Notes: a model not told the origin generated them from the letters alone. Shown: positions 35,977 to 46,049, numbered from the stretch's first letter. The stretch is DNA of 64,000 bases from Anaerolineae bacterium (GCA_023382535.1 JAHDWA010000004.1:240797-304796), one strand, 5' to 3'. Numbers and translations are program-made.

Positions 35977-38900
35977 ATGTCAAACTGGACAGCGGCAAGC
36001 AAATACGTATCTGAGTTTGTGGATAAGTTTCTCGACAGGGCATTGGGCGCAACAAATGACCCGCGGCAAAGAGTGCCGGTCTACGACCCTTTGCCCAACA
36101 AATTCTATGTAGGAAAGTTGCTGCCCGAGGGCGAGTCTGTTGGGCAGAGTGAATATAAAGCGAAAGTTGCCCCTTGCTCCTACATTGCCACATTTCTCAT
36201 TAAGGGCAAGCCGGCCCAGATAAGGTTCAAAATAACCCCCTCATTCAACCTATATTTCCGCACGGCAATTCATAAAGTAGCCGGCAGCGACCGAGATGCA
36301 GACTCTGGCGCGCATACAATCTATTCTGCCCAGGCAGACCCCCCTTTGCCGGCTCAATCCGGGCGTGATGATATGTGGGTGGATTGGCAAAATAGGATTC
36401 GTTCAGCCTCAAACGAATATATCTCCGCCTTACAAACACTTACACCCGCAAAGACTTACACCGGGCGGCGGTTTCGGGGAAAATACAAGCCCGACCTGGC
36501 CATAGATGCGTATATCCGTAAGCGATACTGTTCATCCCTCGATATAGAACTGCCTGACTCCCCCGCTAGAGCAGAGCAGAGCCTGAATCTGGCGAATTTT
36601 CGATCTACCTATTCAAAAATAGGCGACTCTCCAGAATGGTCAGGCAAAGTGGAGGCCAATACTTCGCCGGAAGGTGAAAACACGCGCATCCACATTTATC
36701 TAACCAATACTTTTCCTGTTAGTGCCGATAAGACGCGCAAGGGCGACCCCAATTGGTATGATACTCACCTTCGAGTTGAGTTGCTTGGCGGACTTGAACT
36801 TGTGCCTGTGCCCTGCCCTGTGCTTGATAAAGCCAGAGGCGAAATTCCGAGTGTATATGCTGAGTCAAAGAACTGTGCATTTGACGAGATTAATTCCACT
36901 CAGACCCTTCTTACTTTTGCTCCCGTTGCTCGAATGAAAACATTGCGCCGCGCCGCCCGCGAGGTTGATTATTCTTTTCAAGAGTCTGCTGCGAATCCCC
37001 AAGGACTTCTCGAAGTGTTTTATAATCAACTGGCAACTAACGGAGCCAGCCCAGCCACGCTAAAAACTTACCGCCAGGAGATTGACCTGATCTTGGGCGA
37101 TAATAATGCGGTCGAAGCGGTCAGGATGGCGGCCAGAGTATATGCCAAAGCCATTGCTGAGAAGGGGCGGTGGCGTTTTCATCAACTGGCTACGCTCATT
37201 CGGTCTGCGGCGGCGTACCTTGAGAGAGAAAGCGGCAGCCAGACGCAGCCCAAACCTATTGTCCTCAATGTCCCCACCGCTGGCGGAAAAACAGAAGCCT
37301 TTTTTGCGTCAGCAATGTTCTGCGCTTTTTACGAATTGCAGCGCCGCCGCAGGTCGGTAAATATCATCAAATACCCGATGACATTGCTTTCCAGCGACCA
37401 GGTCGCTCGCCTCTCTCGGTATTCGATGATAGCCGATGAAATCGCTAAAGAGGCCAAGGGGCCTCCTCTTGGCATTGGCTATATGGTTGGCAAAAAAGGC
37501 CAGTTCGAGGAGCCAAGCGAGGTTATTGAGCGATGCCCATATCCAGACGCCAGCAAGGGGGATGGAATGTGCGGCGAAAGTTGGGAGCCGTTCAGCGTCC
37601 AGGGGGGATTGCCTACATTGAAATGCGCTAAAGGGCATATTTTGCATTTAGGCATAGATAGCAAAGATATGCTGGCCCGGCAATGCCCAACTTTTGTGGT
37701 CGCTATTTGGGATAAATTCGTTAGCCAGTCGGCGCAGCGTAAGCTGGCGCTACTTTTTGGCGCAGACCGATATTTTTGCCGCAAGCATGGCTTTCTGGAC
37801 TTCGCCGACGCCGGCCAATCGTATTATAAGGGCGAACTGCCTGGCACTATAGTATGCCAGGTGTATGAAGGCAATAAACCCTGCGGGGAGGCTGCCCGCC
37901 CTGCTTCGCCCGTAACTCCCGGCATTATTGTATTCGACGAAGGGCATCTCATCCGCGAGGCGAGCGGGACATTGGACTCTCACTTTGAGACAGCTTATTT
38001 CCAAATTGCATCCGACCTTTCCGGCAAGTATCCGATTCCCATTGTTAGCACGGCGACCATTGCCGGAATCGAAGATTTCCTGGAACAACTTGGCCTGGTG
38101 GCTCAGGCTAACCGCGACAATTTCCATATTATGCCGGAGCCAGAAGAGCAGAACGCCTTTTTTCAGTATTTGCCCGGCGAAATGCAGCACGAGACAGTTG
38201 CTCTAATCCCCTTTGATGTTATGCTGACGTGGGCAGTGCCAGACCTGATAGATGTATTCTTTGAAACGCTGGCTGCCGATTATGGGTATGATGCAACTGC
38301 CTCAGAAGCTCAACCTCTGGCAAATTTGAGCCATTTGCGCCAGATTATGGTGTATTGTTCATCTTATAAAAATATCAATGCTCTGGCAGAGATGAATCGA
38401 AACGCAGTTGCTGCCAACAGGCAGTATCGGGGGCGTAATCTGCTTAAAACTCTCCAATTAAGCGCCAGATATTTTAGCCGTGTCAAGGCGCAGAAGGCGA
38501 TTGAAGATGTCAGAAATGTGCAGCAACAAATAGTTTATGCTACCAACATCGCTTCAATTGGGATTGATATTGAAAATTTAGATGTCATCTTTTTCTTTGG
38601 CCTGCCGTCCAATGTATCTGAATTTATCCAGGCGATGAACCGGACGGGCCGCCGCGTGGGGAGGCCGGCTATTTGCGTGGCTATTCTTGGGCCAAACAAA
38701 GAGCGAGATATGTCTTACTACCGCTATTGGCCGCAGTTTATCAAAGGCGCAAATCAGATCATAGAGCCGGTTCCGCTCAACCGCTTTGCTTCCTCTGCTG
38801 TGGCGCGTACATTTAACAATATAGCCACTGCGGTTATGCTGATGAGCTATTCCCACCGAAGTAAGCATAAGCTCTTCGACGCTGGCGAGGTTCTGGCGGT

Positions 38901-39237
38901 GATGCAGCGAGGAGTATTTTCACCTGAAGAGGTGCTTGCCAAGCTAAAACATATTTACCGCGCTGAGGCTGACCCGGCGCAGGAATATAGCAGCCGTATT
39001 GAAGACCTATGGAATGGCTACCAGGCAAGACTCAGCCAGGCTAAGTACAAGACCTTCCTCTCTGATGCTCTTAGCCCGGAGTGGATGCTGAGTCTTAGGT
39101 CTATAAGCCGCCCTATCCAAGTTGTATACCCAGAAGTGTCAGAGCTAATTGAAGAGATTGGGTCTGGCTCGCTATTTACCGGCGACGTGGACAGCGAAGC
39201 CACCACAGATGTTTCCGGCGCGAAGGCCGAGGAGTAA
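35977..39237 (+). CDS. drmA: DrmA-like helicase of a DISARM-type system
   Basis: This 1086-residue protein has superfamily 2 helicase motifs in its second half: NVPTAGGKTEAF (about residue 431), the DEGH box in GIIVFDEGHLIRE (about 648-660), IVSTATIAG, and QAMNRTGRRVGRP (about 884-896). The N-terminal 350 residues are of unknown fold. Between motifs I and II lies a cysteine-containing insertion. Gene order (large helicase, DUF1998 protein, PLD protein) matches drmA-drmB-drmC of DISARM, a phage-defence system. An AAGGAGG ribosome-binding site precedes the ATG. DrmA is thought to translocate on DNA with DrmB. Confidence 0.85.
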   Translation: MSNWTAASKYVSEFVDKFLDRALGATNDPRQRVPVYDPLPNKFYVGKLLPEGESVGQSEYKAKVAPCSYIATFLIKGKPAQIRFKITPSFNLYFRTAIHKVAGSDRDADSGAHTIYSAQADPPLPAQSGRDDMWVDWQNRIRSASNEYISALQTLTPAKTYTGRRFRGKYKPDLAIDAYIRKRYCSSLDIELPDSPARAEQSLNLANFRSTYSKIGDSPEWSGKVEANTSPEGENTRIHIYLTNTFPVSADKTRKGDPNWYDTHLRVELLGGLELVPVPCPVLDKARGEIPSVYAESKNCAFDEINSTQTLLTFAPVARMKTLRRAAREVDYSFQESAANPQGLLEVFYNQLATNGASPATLKTYRQEIDLILGDNNAVEAVRMAARVYAKAIAEKGRWRFHQLATLIRSAAAYLERESGSQTQPKPIVLNVPTAGGKTEAFFASAMFCAFYELQRRRRSVNIIKYPMTLLSSDQVARLSRYSMIADEIAKEAKGPPLGIGYMVGKKGQFEEPSEVIERCPYPDASKGDGMCGESWEPFSVQGGLPTLKCAKGHILHLGIDSKDMLARQCPTFVVAIWDKFVSQSAQRKLALLFGADRYFCRKHGFLDFADAGQSYYKGELPGTIVCQVYEGNKPCGEAARPASPVTPGIIVFDEGHLIREASGTLDSHFETAYFQIASDLSGKYPIPIVSTATIAGIEDFLEQLGLVAQANRDNFHIMPEPEEQNAFFQYLPGEMQHETVALIPFDVMLTWAVPDLIDVFFETLAADYGYDATASEAQPLANLSHLRQIMVYCSSYKNINALAEMNRNAVAANRQYRGRNLLKTLQLSARYFSRVKAQKAIEDVRNVQQQIVYATNIASIGIDIENLDVIFFFGLPSNVSEFIQAMNRTGRRVGRPAICVAILGPNKERDMSYYRYWPQFIKGANQIIEPVPLNRFASSAVARTFNNIATAVMLMSYSHRSKHKLFDAGEVLAVMQRGVFSPEEVLAKLKHIYRAEADPAQEYSSRIEDLWNGYQARLSQAKYKTFLSDALSPEWMLSLRSISRPIQVVYPEVSELIEEIGSGSLFTGDVDSEATTDVSGAKAEE

Positions 39238-39243
39238 AGTCTG

Positions 39244-40971
39244 ATGAAAGAAACTACCAGATCGCCCTTACAGGCATTGTATAACAACCATCCGCAGGCA
39301 TTCTTTTTAATAGACACGGTAATGCACCAGGCCTCTATCAAGGACTGGGAAGCAATCACTGAGAAGGTCGAGGTGGTTGACGAAGGCCGCCTGGACCGAG
39401 CTATCCGCTGGCAAATTCGGAGGGCTGACCAGGAGCGGCTACAGGATAGAGAGAAAGGAAATCAAGAGTTTGCTGCTCGCTACCCGCGCAATCACAAATT
39501 TCGATTTTATGGCTACAAGCAAGTAAAAGCTGCCCCTGCGCCAACAAGTTTTATCTGCCGGAAATGCGGCTATGTTACATCGCTTAAAGACAAAATTGAG
39601 AAAAATAAACTTGCCAGGAATGACCTGATCTGCCCAAACTGTAAGTCGGCGCTTAAACAAATTGTCCACGTCTTCGGGCATCCTCCCTGCGGAGAAATTG
39701 CAGAGATTACCCCCCGAAATTGCCCTGAATGTAAGCAGCCGTACAGGTTAATATTGGATAATATTGCTTTTGGGCGGTCTACCTGGCGTTGCCCGAATGG
39801 GGACGAAGAAAGGCGGCTGGCTATGACTTGCCCGGCCTGTGCGGCGCGGGGCCTCCAGGGAGAAGAGGCTGGGATGACGCCCTATGCCGCCGGGGTGGCG
39901 GTGAAATCCGTCTCAATTGCTATGGTTGATATTAGCACAGACGTAGATTGGGAAGACGTAGCCAGGCGGCGGCTTGAGGTTAAACAGGAAAGTTTGCGCC
40001 AACTGATTCTAGAGCATTATCAAGCCGACCCGATGGTATATGAGGCTATCAAGCAACGGCTAGACTCTAACGAAGCCACTCGCCGCCAGATGTATGAGCA
40101 GTTTCTTGAAACGCGCCCGGAGTTAAGAAATAAGCAAGATGCGCTCAAAGACGCGATAGGTAGAGAGCCAAGCCCCATCGTCCAAAGATTACTGGCCGAA
40201 TATCACGGCACAGAGTTGGCAGCGGATAAATCCCCCGACGACCCGCTTGACTCCCATCTACGCCAACTAATCCTGGGCAGGTTTCACCTGACGCCTCGCT
40301 ATGTCGCTAATTTGCCCATTCTCCAGATTGTATACGGCTACCAGGTGGGCACAAACAATCTACAAGGGGCAAAGGTTTTGACCTTTGACCGGGGGCGGGA
40401 AAGTGTGGCTTTAACTCACCGGATGGAAACAGAGGCTGGCCTGTTTGACCTTAGCCCTGCTGCGGTAGCGGCGTGGGTAAGCCGCAAATTGGGAGTTGCT
40501 ATAAGCGAACTTTCCCTCCACAAGATGCTCATAAGGCAAGATGCCGGCGGCGGGGCGGGCGGCCAGGAAGAGGAGGTTTATCAGCTCGTTGAAACTTTGC
40601 TACACACCCTGGCCCATTTGATGATTCGCCAATCCGAACTGTTTACCGGCCTCTCCCGCGAATCGCTGTCAGAGATGATATTTCCCCCGGCTTTGGCATT
40701 TGCGATTATCTGCGAGGATGGCAGTGAACTTGGGGCGTTGAGGAGCGCCTTTGCTTCATATCGGCTATGGGATTGGCTTAATCGGTCACTTTTTGCCAGC
40801 AAAGAGTGCGCACATGACCCAGTTTGTGTGGAAGGTCGAATCACCGGCTCAGCGGCGTGCCATGCTTGCCTGTTCATTGCGGAAAGAAGATGCAATGGCT
40901 ATTGGAACCAGCAGCTAAATCGCCGCCTTGTATCTGACGTGCGGAGCAACGATGGCTTCTGGGATGGATAA
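39244..40971 (+). CDS. drmB: DrmB-like DUF1998 protein
   Basis: This 575-residue protein has an N-terminal region with several Cys pairs (ICRKCGYV, LICPNCKS, NCPECKQPY, TCPACAARG), i.e. two or more zinc ribbons. The C-terminal DUF1998 domain has VETLLHTLAHLMIRQSEL and ends with clustered cysteines CAHDPVCVEG and ACHACLFIAERRCN. DrmB binds DrmA in DISARM and its DUF1998 domain lies next to the helicase. It begins 6 bp after drmA and overlaps drmC. The family match is clear; role in defence follows from the operon. Confidence 0.85.
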   Translation: MKETTRSPLQALYNNHPQAFFLIDTVMHQASIKDWEAITEKVEVVDEGRLDRAIRWQIRRADQERLQDREKGNQEFAARYPRNHKFRFYGYKQVKAAPAPTSFICRKCGYVTSLKDKIEKNKLARNDLICPNCKSALKQIVHVFGHPPCGEIAEITPRNCPECKQPYRLILDNIAFGRSTWRCPNGDEERRLAMTCPACAARGLQGEEAGMTPYAAGVAVKSVSIAMVDISTDVDWEDVARRRLEVKQESLRQLILEHYQADPMVYEAIKQRLDSNEATRRQMYEQFLETRPELRNKQDALKDAIGREPSPIVQRLLAEYHGTELAADKSPDDPLDSHLRQLILGRFHLTPRYVANLPILQIVYGYQVGTNNLQGAKVLTFDRGRESVALTHRMETEAGLFDLSPAAVAAWVSRKLGVAISELSLHKMLIRQDAGGGAGGQEEEVYQLVETLLHTLAHLMIRQSELFTGLSRESLSEMIFPPALAFAIICEDGSELGALRSAFASYRLWDWLNRSLFASKECAHDPVCVEGRITGSAACHACLFIAERRCNGYWNQQLNRRLVSDVRSNDGFWDG

Positions 40972-41797
40972 CCCGACATTTCCAATGTCAATTCGAGAGT
41001 TTATCAATTTTCTGCGCCGCCGCCACAACCTTTCTATGGCTCAGGGGATGCCGACTGTCTATGCTCTGCTTGCCTCTGGCGCTATCGCCGAAGAAACCTA
41101 TGCTCTCCGGTTTCTGGATACCCAGGTAGCAGTAAAAATACCTCTGGAGGAGTTGGATGGAATGGTGCGCCAATTCGCCAGAGGCGAGGCTGGCTCAACT
41201 TCGACTTCAATAGCTTCGCCGGAAGTAAGTCCGGGCGGCCTACAACTTGTCGCTACAGTGCCGCCTGGGCTCGCAATTTCTGGCCTGAGCAATATAGAAA
41301 GTATACGCAGCACCTTTGCCAGAATTGTGAGTTCAGCCAAAGAAACACTCAGGATTTCTTCCCCATATATTGAGCAACCTGGGTTAAATCTAATTCTTGG
41401 CTCATTTGAAACAGCCGCAAAAAATGGAGCTTGGCTGCGGCTGCTGGTCCGAATTGACGACTCCTCTAACCCGGAAATGCGAAAAGTAATGGCTGTTTTG
41501 ACTTTGCACGAGATATTTGGGCAGAAATTGGAGGTGAGGTCATTTGCTAAAGTGATAGGGCAAGGCCAGTATTGGCTGAGTCTAGGCGGGGTACATGCAA
41601 AGTTGCTGCTTGCTGATAAATTGCAAGCGTATGTTGGCTCAGGAGAAATTCGAGATCATTCGCTAAACCGCAATTTTGAATTAGGTTTTGCCGTTGATGA
41701 CCCTGCGGCAATTAATCTCATCTCTGGCCTGTTTGACGCTGTATGGGACGTTTCAAGCAATATCTCCGTTGAGTATTGCCGCGCTTTTGTGAAATGA
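40952..41797 (+). CDS. drmC: DrmC-like phospholipase-D-family protein
   Basis: The chosen ATG at 40952 follows GGAG at 40943-40946 and overlaps the drmB stop; 281 residues result. An N-terminal helical part with FINFLRRRHNLSMAQGMPT precedes a PLD domain with VHAKLLLADKLQAYVGSGEI (His-x-Lys and the downstream Gly-Ser) near residue 220. In DISARM, DrmC is the PLD-like member and is dispensable in some systems. A second ATG (40964) is possible. The next gene follows after one base. Confidence 0.82.
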   Translation: MASGMDNPTFPMSIREFINFLRRRHNLSMAQGMPTVYALLASGAIAEETYALRFLDTQVAVKIPLEELDGMVRQFARGEAGSTSTSIASPEVSPGGLQLVATVPPGLAISGLSNIESIRSTFARIVSSAKETLRISSPYIEQPGLNLILGSFETAAKNGAWLRLLVRIDDSSNPEMRKVMAVLTLHEIFGQKLEVRSFAKVIGQGQYWLSLGGVHAKLLLADKLQAYVGSGEIRDHSLNRNFELGFAVDDPAAINLISGLFDAVWDVSSNISVEYCRAFVK

Positions 41798-41798
41798 T

Positions 41799-44237
41799 AT
41801 GATGTCAGAGAGTGATAGCCTATCCGTAGACATTGTAGAGGCCAAGCGCGGTGTTCTCGAAATTAACCCCGTTGCTCCCCAAAGCAAGATCGAGGCTGTG
41901 TTACTTCATATTCCACATAGCCGCGATAACGAATTGATCTACCTCTCCCGCGAGAACGCTGATAAAGCTATGGCGGCCTTGCGGCAGGCGGGCCTTCAGG
42001 TGCTTTCGCTAGAGATGGAAATTAAATCTTTGCGGCCCTGCATTCCCAGGAATCTTGCCAAAAACTATTTTGGCAATTACCTAATTCCAGATGGCCTGGG
42101 CTTTGCCCCTGATGAAGTTTCCTGGAAGCGATATTCATTCAGCAGCCGCTGCCTTTTGCGTGCCCAGCCTCGCCAGGAGCAAAAGGGGCAATGGTCGCTA
42201 TTTCTGAGAGAAGGGCAGCCTGTAGTAGCTTCAGATGAGGGCCGAAGCCGAGGTTACTACCTTCCAGAAGGCCAGGCATTAGCTCGATGTAAGTCTCCTC
42301 AAGAAATGTTGGAAGAATGCCACTGGCAGTCTCTTCCGGTTAAAATTTATTTTGAAGCTAAGCCCATACTTGCCCCTTACGTAGCCCTGTACCACACATT
42401 CATTTGGCTGCCGCCCAAACACTATAGCCTCCTTTACGAGCGGCTTATAGGTTCGGCCAGTAAGGTGAGTGGGGGATTTGCGCTGATACACCACCTGGAT
42501 TTGCCTCTGGTTAAACAAATACTTGATACTTTGGGCATCGAGCTAGTTGAAGGAACCCCGCCAGACAAAACCGATGCACAGGCACTGGAAATTGTGGAAA
42601 TGGCAGCGGATGCTGCCCGGCTTGCCTATGCCACCTATCTCAAAAGTGAAAAAGGGGTGCAGGAACTGGAATTAATCGGATTGGAGCGCCGCTGGGAACA
42701 AGTAGACGATGTGGGGTTTCGGCAACTGCTAATGAGTTTATCGAATCGTGCTTACGAATTTGAGCCTCTGGCTGGCGAATTGCTGGCCTACTTGATTGAC
42801 CGGCTGCCGCGCTCGTTTGACTGGAAACATCTTCGCGGCACTGCTGACTCGTTAATTCAGGGGATCGTACTTGACGCCGACATTTCTTCTGGATTTGGGG
42901 GCGAAACGTCAAAATACTACAAAGTTATCGTGCAAGAGTTGGGCATGGTGTTAGGAGTCGTGACCAAGCGCAACCTGCTCTATGGGGAAGGTAACATAGG
43001 CAAGCCGGAGTATTTTTTGTCAAGCAATTGGCGAGCTACGCCATACGCTGGCCGCCTAAAATTTACCGGGGCCAGTTCTTCTGTGGCGACAGAGTGGGCA
43101 ACCGGTAAGGAAGCGGCTGAGGCAGGTTATTCTTACATTTATGGGATACCTTCGCTTGAGGCCCAACTTGCCCGAGAACTTTATCTGGCTGCTTTCTTTC
43201 TCGACCGAGATGCAAAGTATTGGCGCGGGCATAATGAGTTAAGCCGTTATTTTGCTGGCCACGGCAAATTAGTAGAGAAGATGGTTGCCGATTTTGATGA
43301 GCCAGCTTCTCTCTTTCAGGATATATTTGGCAACTTCTTCTATCTCAAATTTGGCCAGAGCAACTATCTGGAACACCAGCAGTTCATCCAAAATACCGGA
43401 GTTGGCTCCTGGAAGCGCTTTGTAGCTCACTCTGGCTTGCGTTCATTGCTAAAAACTGAAGGTGGTTTCCCTGCTTTTGACCTCAGCCACGGCTCTATGC
43501 CCAGAGATGCCGGGCACATAGAGGTAGTTAAGGCAGCAATCCTCGGCCTGCTCAGATACTATGGGAAACTCGCTAAAGGTGAACTCTGGAAAAAACTTCA
43601 AGCCAGCCAGATAAAATTAAGCCTTGTTGAAGAATCGCTTAAAAACCTGGTTACGTTTGCGAGGGTAGCCCAGTCTGGCGAGATGTTGTACTATGGCTAC
43701 CCGTTCTGTTCGCCGGAGGACAGGATTTTGCTGGCTGAACTTGAGACGATGGATTCAGCAAGCCTTGGCGCTCGCCTGTTCTATGCCGGGCTTAGAGCTT
43801 TTTTGCCAATGATTCATCCACTTGGCTATGGCAGCTCCCTGGCTAAACGGGATGAGCTGGACAGCGGCTTGGAGGAATATCAGCGCAAGAAGCTCAGCCG
43901 GTGCGGCCAATATGCCTCGATAGTTTCAAGTAATAACTCCCACAGCCTGCCTGAATCCACGTTGGAGGGAATGAAGCGGTATGGCGTCTGTGTTTTGCGG
44001 GTTCACCCCTGGAATATGGCTTATGCCGTAGATATTATTAGCCATATCCGCAAAGCTCTGCCAACGTATGAAGTAAATGTCCAACGCAAGGATGTGCCTC
44101 AAACCTATAAGGGCAGGGAAGTTATAGAAACTTGGCTTCGTATTTATTCTCCTGACATCATAACTCGCCTCTACTTCACTGAACGGCTGCGCCAGAGTTG
44201 GGGTTCTAAGCGAGCGCGAAGTAATACGAGGAGATAA
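41799..44237 (+). CDS. 812-residue unknown protein in the DISARM-like operon (DrmE candidate)
   Basis: I recognise no catalytic motif in this soluble 812-residue protein. It has no Walker box, HKD or methylase motif. A winged-helix-like segment may lie near residues 570-640 (AAILGLLRYYGKLAKGELW). It sits one base after drmC and ends two bases before the glycosylase gene, so it belongs to the same operon. Class 2 DISARM systems contain drmE, a large protein of unknown function, together with a C5 methyltransferase; size and context make this the candidate, but I cannot confirm homology by eye. Confidence 0.6.
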   Translation: MMSESDSLSVDIVEAKRGVLEINPVAPQSKIEAVLLHIPHSRDNELIYLSRENADKAMAALRQAGLQVLSLEMEIKSLRPCIPRNLAKNYFGNYLIPDGLGFAPDEVSWKRYSFSSRCLLRAQPRQEQKGQWSLFLREGQPVVASDEGRSRGYYLPEGQALARCKSPQEMLEECHWQSLPVKIYFEAKPILAPYVALYHTFIWLPPKHYSLLYERLIGSASKVSGGFALIHHLDLPLVKQILDTLGIELVEGTPPDKTDAQALEIVEMAADAARLAYATYLKSEKGVQELELIGLERRWEQVDDVGFRQLLMSLSNRAYEFEPLAGELLAYLIDRLPRSFDWKHLRGTADSLIQGIVLDADISSGFGGETSKYYKVIVQELGMVLGVVTKRNLLYGEGNIGKPEYFLSSNWRATPYAGRLKFTGASSSVATEWATGKEAAEAGYSYIYGIPSLEAQLARELYLAAFFLDRDAKYWRGHNELSRYFAGHGKLVEKMVADFDEPASLFQDIFGNFFYLKFGQSNYLEHQQFIQNTGVGSWKRFVAHSGLRSLLKTEGGFPAFDLSHGSMPRDAGHIEVVKAAILGLLRYYGKLAKGELWKKLQASQIKLSLVEESLKNLVTFARVAQSGEMLYYGYPFCSPEDRILLAELETMDSASLGARLFYAGLRAFLPMIHPLGYGSSLAKRDELDSGLEEYQRKKLSRCGQYASIVSSNNSHSLPESTLEGMKRYGVCVLRVHPWNMAYAVDIISHIRKALPTYEVNVQRKDVPQTYKGREVIETWLRIYSPDIITRLYFTERLRQSWGSKRARSNTRR

Positions 44238-44239
44238 GG

Positions 44240-44923
44240 GTGGAAGCGCAAGAACATCTGGAGGCTATAGTTGCCATATTGGAGCAAGTGTATGGCAGCC
44301 CTCGCCACGATAACAAAGACGACCCGCTTGACGAACTTATCTATATAAAGCTCTCTCAGCAGACAAATGCGCCAAAATTTCGCAGTATGTATGAGACTTT
44401 GCAGCAGCGTTACCCAGGCTGGTTTGGGCTAGGCCAAGCGCCGTTAGACGAGCTGGAGGCAATCTTACATCCAGGAGGCCTATACCGGCAGCGGGCGCAT
44501 AATTTGAAGGCAATGGCAACTCAAATAGCGGAAGATAATGGAAGATTAGACCTTTCCTGGCTCCGCCAGCGGTCTGCGCCCGAAGCTATTGCATACCTAT
44601 CCAGTTTGCCAGGGGTGGGGGTCAAGACAGCTTACTGTGTGGCAATGTATTCTTTGGGCCACGATGTTTTGCCAGTGGATGTCCACGTCCAGCGTATTTC
44701 TGAGAGGTTAGGGTTGCTGCCAAAGGGCCTTTCAGACGAGAAAAAGCATCAACTGCTTAATGCTCTGGTTCCGCCCGGCAAGCGTTATTCCTACCACGTT
44801 AACTGTGTCAGCCACGGCAGGGAAATCTGCCGGAAAGTCCCAAAGTGCTCCAAATGTTGTATTCAGGACTTTTGCGCATTTTTCCGCGCCCGGAGCCAAG
44901 CAGATGTGGAGACAAAAGGTTAA
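44240..44923 (+). CDS. EndoIII-family (HhH-GPD) DNA glycosylase
   Basis: This 227-residue protein has the helix-hairpin-helix SLPGVGVKTAYCVAMYSLG (about 122-140) with the lyase-type Lys129, and Asp147 in LPVDVHVQRI. A C-terminal iron-sulfur-like cysteine cluster reads CRKVPKCSKCCIQDFC, with the first spacing one residue shorter than in EndoIII. It would remove a damaged or mismatched base and probably nick the abasic site. GTG at 44240 follows AGGAGATAAGG. A standalone repair gene inside a defence operon with a C5-cytosine methyltransferase suggests repair of T:G mismatches from deaminated 5-methylcytosine, as for Mig-type enzymes (inference). Confidence 0.85.
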   Translation: MEAQEHLEAIVAILEQVYGSPRHDNKDDPLDELIYIKLSQQTNAPKFRSMYETLQQRYPGWFGLGQAPLDELEAILHPGGLYRQRAHNLKAMATQIAEDNGRLDLSWLRQRSAPEAIAYLSSLPGVGVKTAYCVAMYSLGHDVLPVDVHVQRISERLGLLPKGLSDEKKHQLLNALVPPGKRYSYHVNCVSHGREICRKVPKCSKCCIQDFCAFFRARSQADVETKG

Positions 44924-45051
44924 ATTTGCCTGGGTAAAAGTGGCCGTATTTTGAAGTTTGTGGTATATTGGCCATTGCGTGAGGGTGAAGCTCAAAATAT
45001 ACACTCACCTTGCAGTTTTCCATATTTGTTTTTTTAGAAGGAAATCAGGCT

Positions 45052-46044
45052 ATGCCAGTAACTGCTGTATCACTTTTTTCCGGCTGCGGCGGGTTTGATA
45101 TGGGGGCCAAAAAGGCTGGCGTCAAAATTTTGTGGGCTAACGATATTAATCCCCATGCCGCTGCCACCTATCAAAAGTATCTCCCAGAAGTAGAGTTTCA
45201 CCTGGGAAACATAAAAGACTTTGATAAGAAACAATTGCCTGAAGCCGACCTGTTAATTGGATGTTACCCTTGCCAGGGTTTCAGCGCTGCGGCGTGGCGG
45301 CGTTGGCGAGAGCGAGATAAGCGCGATTTGTTCGAGAACCTAGATAATTTTCTCTTTCTGGAATTTGTTAACGCTATCCCATACGTAAAGCCAAAGTTTG
45401 TATTTATCGAGAATGTCCGGGGCCTTAAATCCTCAGCCGGGGGTTGGTTCTTTCAAGCTCAAAAAGAAGCGCTAGAAGCGGCTGGTTTTATCGTTTTTAG
45501 CGAGAAATTGAACATAAAAAACTTCGGTGTTCCTCAGAGCCGCGAGCGTATTTTCATTGTAGGAGTACATAAAGATACTGCTTATAGATATTCTTTTCCA
45601 GAGTTGACACACGGCCCTGACCGCCAGATACCCTACCGATCTCAGCAAGACGTAATTGGCGAGCTGCCAGAGTGGCCGGTAGGAGAGTTTCAAACTAAAC
45701 CATTTCACGGCCATTATCTCACTCGCAATCGGAAGAAGTCGTGGGAAAGTTACAGCTATACGATTGTAGCACATAGCCACCATGTTCCGCTGCACCCAAT
45801 GGGCGAGCCAATGGCCAAGGTGGGCAAGGACCATTGGGAACTGCGAGGTACTGCTAACCGCCGCCTCTCCTGGCGGGAATGCGCTCTACTGCAATCATTT
45901 AGCGGAGATTTTGAACCTGATGGCCCCTTGGCTGCGAAGTATGCCCAAATTGGCAACGCAGTTCCACCCTTGATGGGCGAATTAGTAACCAGGCCCGCTG
46001 CTCAGTTCCTGGAGCAAGGGAATAGAATTGTTGAAGCTATATAG
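45052..46044 (+). CDS. C5-cytosine DNA methyltransferase (DrmMII candidate)
   Basis: This 330-residue methyltransferase has motif I VSLFSGCGGFDMG (about 6-18), the catalytic Cys74 in CYPCQGFS, ENVRG (about 120-124), RRLSWRECALLQSF and the C-terminal IGNAVPP. It transfers methyl from S-adenosylmethionine to carbon 5 of cytosine in a target that cannot be read from sequence. The start ATG 45052 has AGAAGGAAA upstream; an upstream TTG is in frame but has no such site. In class 2 DISARM the C5 methyltransferase marks self DNA. It lies 128 bp after the glycosylase and is convergent with the gene ending at 46050. Confidence 0.9.
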   Translation: MPVTAVSLFSGCGGFDMGAKKAGVKILWANDINPHAAATYQKYLPEVEFHLGNIKDFDKKQLPEADLLIGCYPCQGFSAAAWRRWRERDKRDLFENLDNFLFLEFVNAIPYVKPKFVFIENVRGLKSSAGGWFFQAQKEALEAAGFIVFSEKLNIKNFGVPQSRERIFIVGVHKDTAYRYSFPELTHGPDRQIPYRSQQDVIGELPEWPVGEFQTKPFHGHYLTRNRKKSWESYSYTIVAHSHHVPLHPMGEPMAKVGKDHWELRGTANRRLSWRECALLQSFSGDFEPDGPLAAKYAQIGNAVPPLMGELVTRPAAQFLEQGNRIVEAI

Positions 46045-46049
46045 ATTAG

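Noticed and set aside
44732..45004. 90-residue minus-strand frame between glycosylase and methyltransferase
   Set aside because: It overlaps the end of the glycosylase gene and has no Shine-Dalgarno or domain.
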